A stretch of 64,000 bases of DNA from assembly GCF_002355475.1 (NCBI RefSeq), contig NZ_AP014862.1, positions 124,001 through 188,000 of the forward strand, in the 5' to 3' direction. The position numbers and the translations under genes are program-made. Below are positions 63,746 through 64,000 of the stretch, piece after piece. Source of the stretch: Pseudomonas furukawaii (GTDB lineage: Bacteria; Pseudomonadota; Gammaproteobacteria; Pseudomonadales; Pseudomonadaceae). The notes beneath the pieces were generated by a model, which had not been told where the DNA came from, did no database searches, and saw only the letters and a program-made list of their open reading frames with translations. Position 1 is the first letter of the stretch; every line of letters starts with the position of its first letter.

Positions 63746-64000
63746 TAGGGTGGACGTCGCTCTTCACGTCCACCAGCGGAGTCCCGGTCGGCACCGCATG
63801 GTGGACCGGTGGAGCGTGGTCCACCCTACATCCGGCATTGCAGGGGGCTCGGGGCATCACCCGTAGGGTGGACGTCGCTCTTCACGTCTACCGCCGGGGC
63901 CATGCCTGACTCCGCCTGGTGGACCGGTGGAGCGTGGTCCACCCTACATCCGGCATTGCAGGGGGCTCGGGGCATCACCCGTAGGGTGGACGTCTCTCTT
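63746..64000. repeat. Tandem repeat, 118-bp period, with internal dyad (runs off the window)
   Basis: The sequence TAGGGTGGACGTCGCTCTTC starts at 63746 and 63864 and, with one substitution, at 63982: exact 118-base period. Each unit begins TAGGGTGGAC and contains GTGGTCCACCCTACATCCGG, so its boundaries form inverted repeats (TAGGGTGGAC/GTCCACCCTA). The last unit is cut by the window end. No gene is seen. Confidence 0.85.

Noticed and set aside
63746-64000. CRISPR array
   Set aside because: Units are contiguous 118-base repeats with no variable spacers and no cas genes are present.

Overview
The window is GC-rich, densely coded Gammaproteobacterial DNA and is almost certainly from a Pseudomonas chromosome. 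The main support is gene content and order: gabD-gabT, then cysA-cysW-cysT-sbp-oscA, a GGDEF/EAL phosphodiesterase and a DesA-type desaturase, in the same relative order I recall from the P. aeruginosa PA0265-PA0286 region. No plasmid or prophage backbone genes were seen.

Layout. 1-1.7 kb: a PiT phosphate transporter with a clean terminator. 1.75-3.6 kb: a decayed catabolic locus (FAD oxidoreductase, cupin, amino acid permease and PucR-type regulator remnants), followed by tRNA-Arg(CCG). 4-7.2 kb: gabD and gabT for GABA catabolism. 7.4-9.9 kb: two tandem paralogous receiver-HDOD proteins. 9.9-12 kb: an SDR plus thioredoxin-fold isomerase operon, divergent from a TetR gene with a double operator-like site. 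12-17 kb: LysR, EamA exporter, autotransporter-type barrel, Crp-type regulator, Mpo1-like protein and a secreted unknown. 17.2-21.4 kb: sulfate uptake operon. 21.4-24.7 kb: c-di-GMP phosphodiesterase and desaturase. 24.8-27.2 kb: an apparently non-autonomous element with terminal inverted repeats that carries a group II intron whose reverse transcriptase is frameshifted. 27.3-31.9 kb: small secreted protein, LysR, HlyD/DUF2955 efflux pair and PAS-GGDEF cyclase.

32.2-59.4 kb is a complete one-strand type VI secretion (T6SS) cluster: tssB-tssC-tssK-tssL-OmpA-hcp-tssH-vgrG, an effector island (DUF4123 adaptor, two tandem lipoprotein immunity genes plus the fossil tail of a third, a DUF2235/Tle1-type lipase, PAAR), a two-TM unknown protein, then tssM-tssA-tssF-tssG-tssJ-tssE and an unusual ImpA_N-TM-OmpA protein. 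All thirteen core Tss components are present. No fha, ppkA/pppA or sigma-54 activator gene lies in the window. The short TssL has no peptidoglycan-binding domain, and two closely related OmpA-domain proteins appear to supply that function.

59.5-63.7 kb: a Fur-box-preceded sigma / anti-sigma / TonB receptor iron-uptake system. The window ends inside a 118-bp-period tandem repeat. The most noteworthy items are the triplicated immunity array, the ImpA_N-OmpA protein with its OmpA paralogue, the unknown two-TM protein at 48.4-49.5 kb, and the nested intron-in-element structure.
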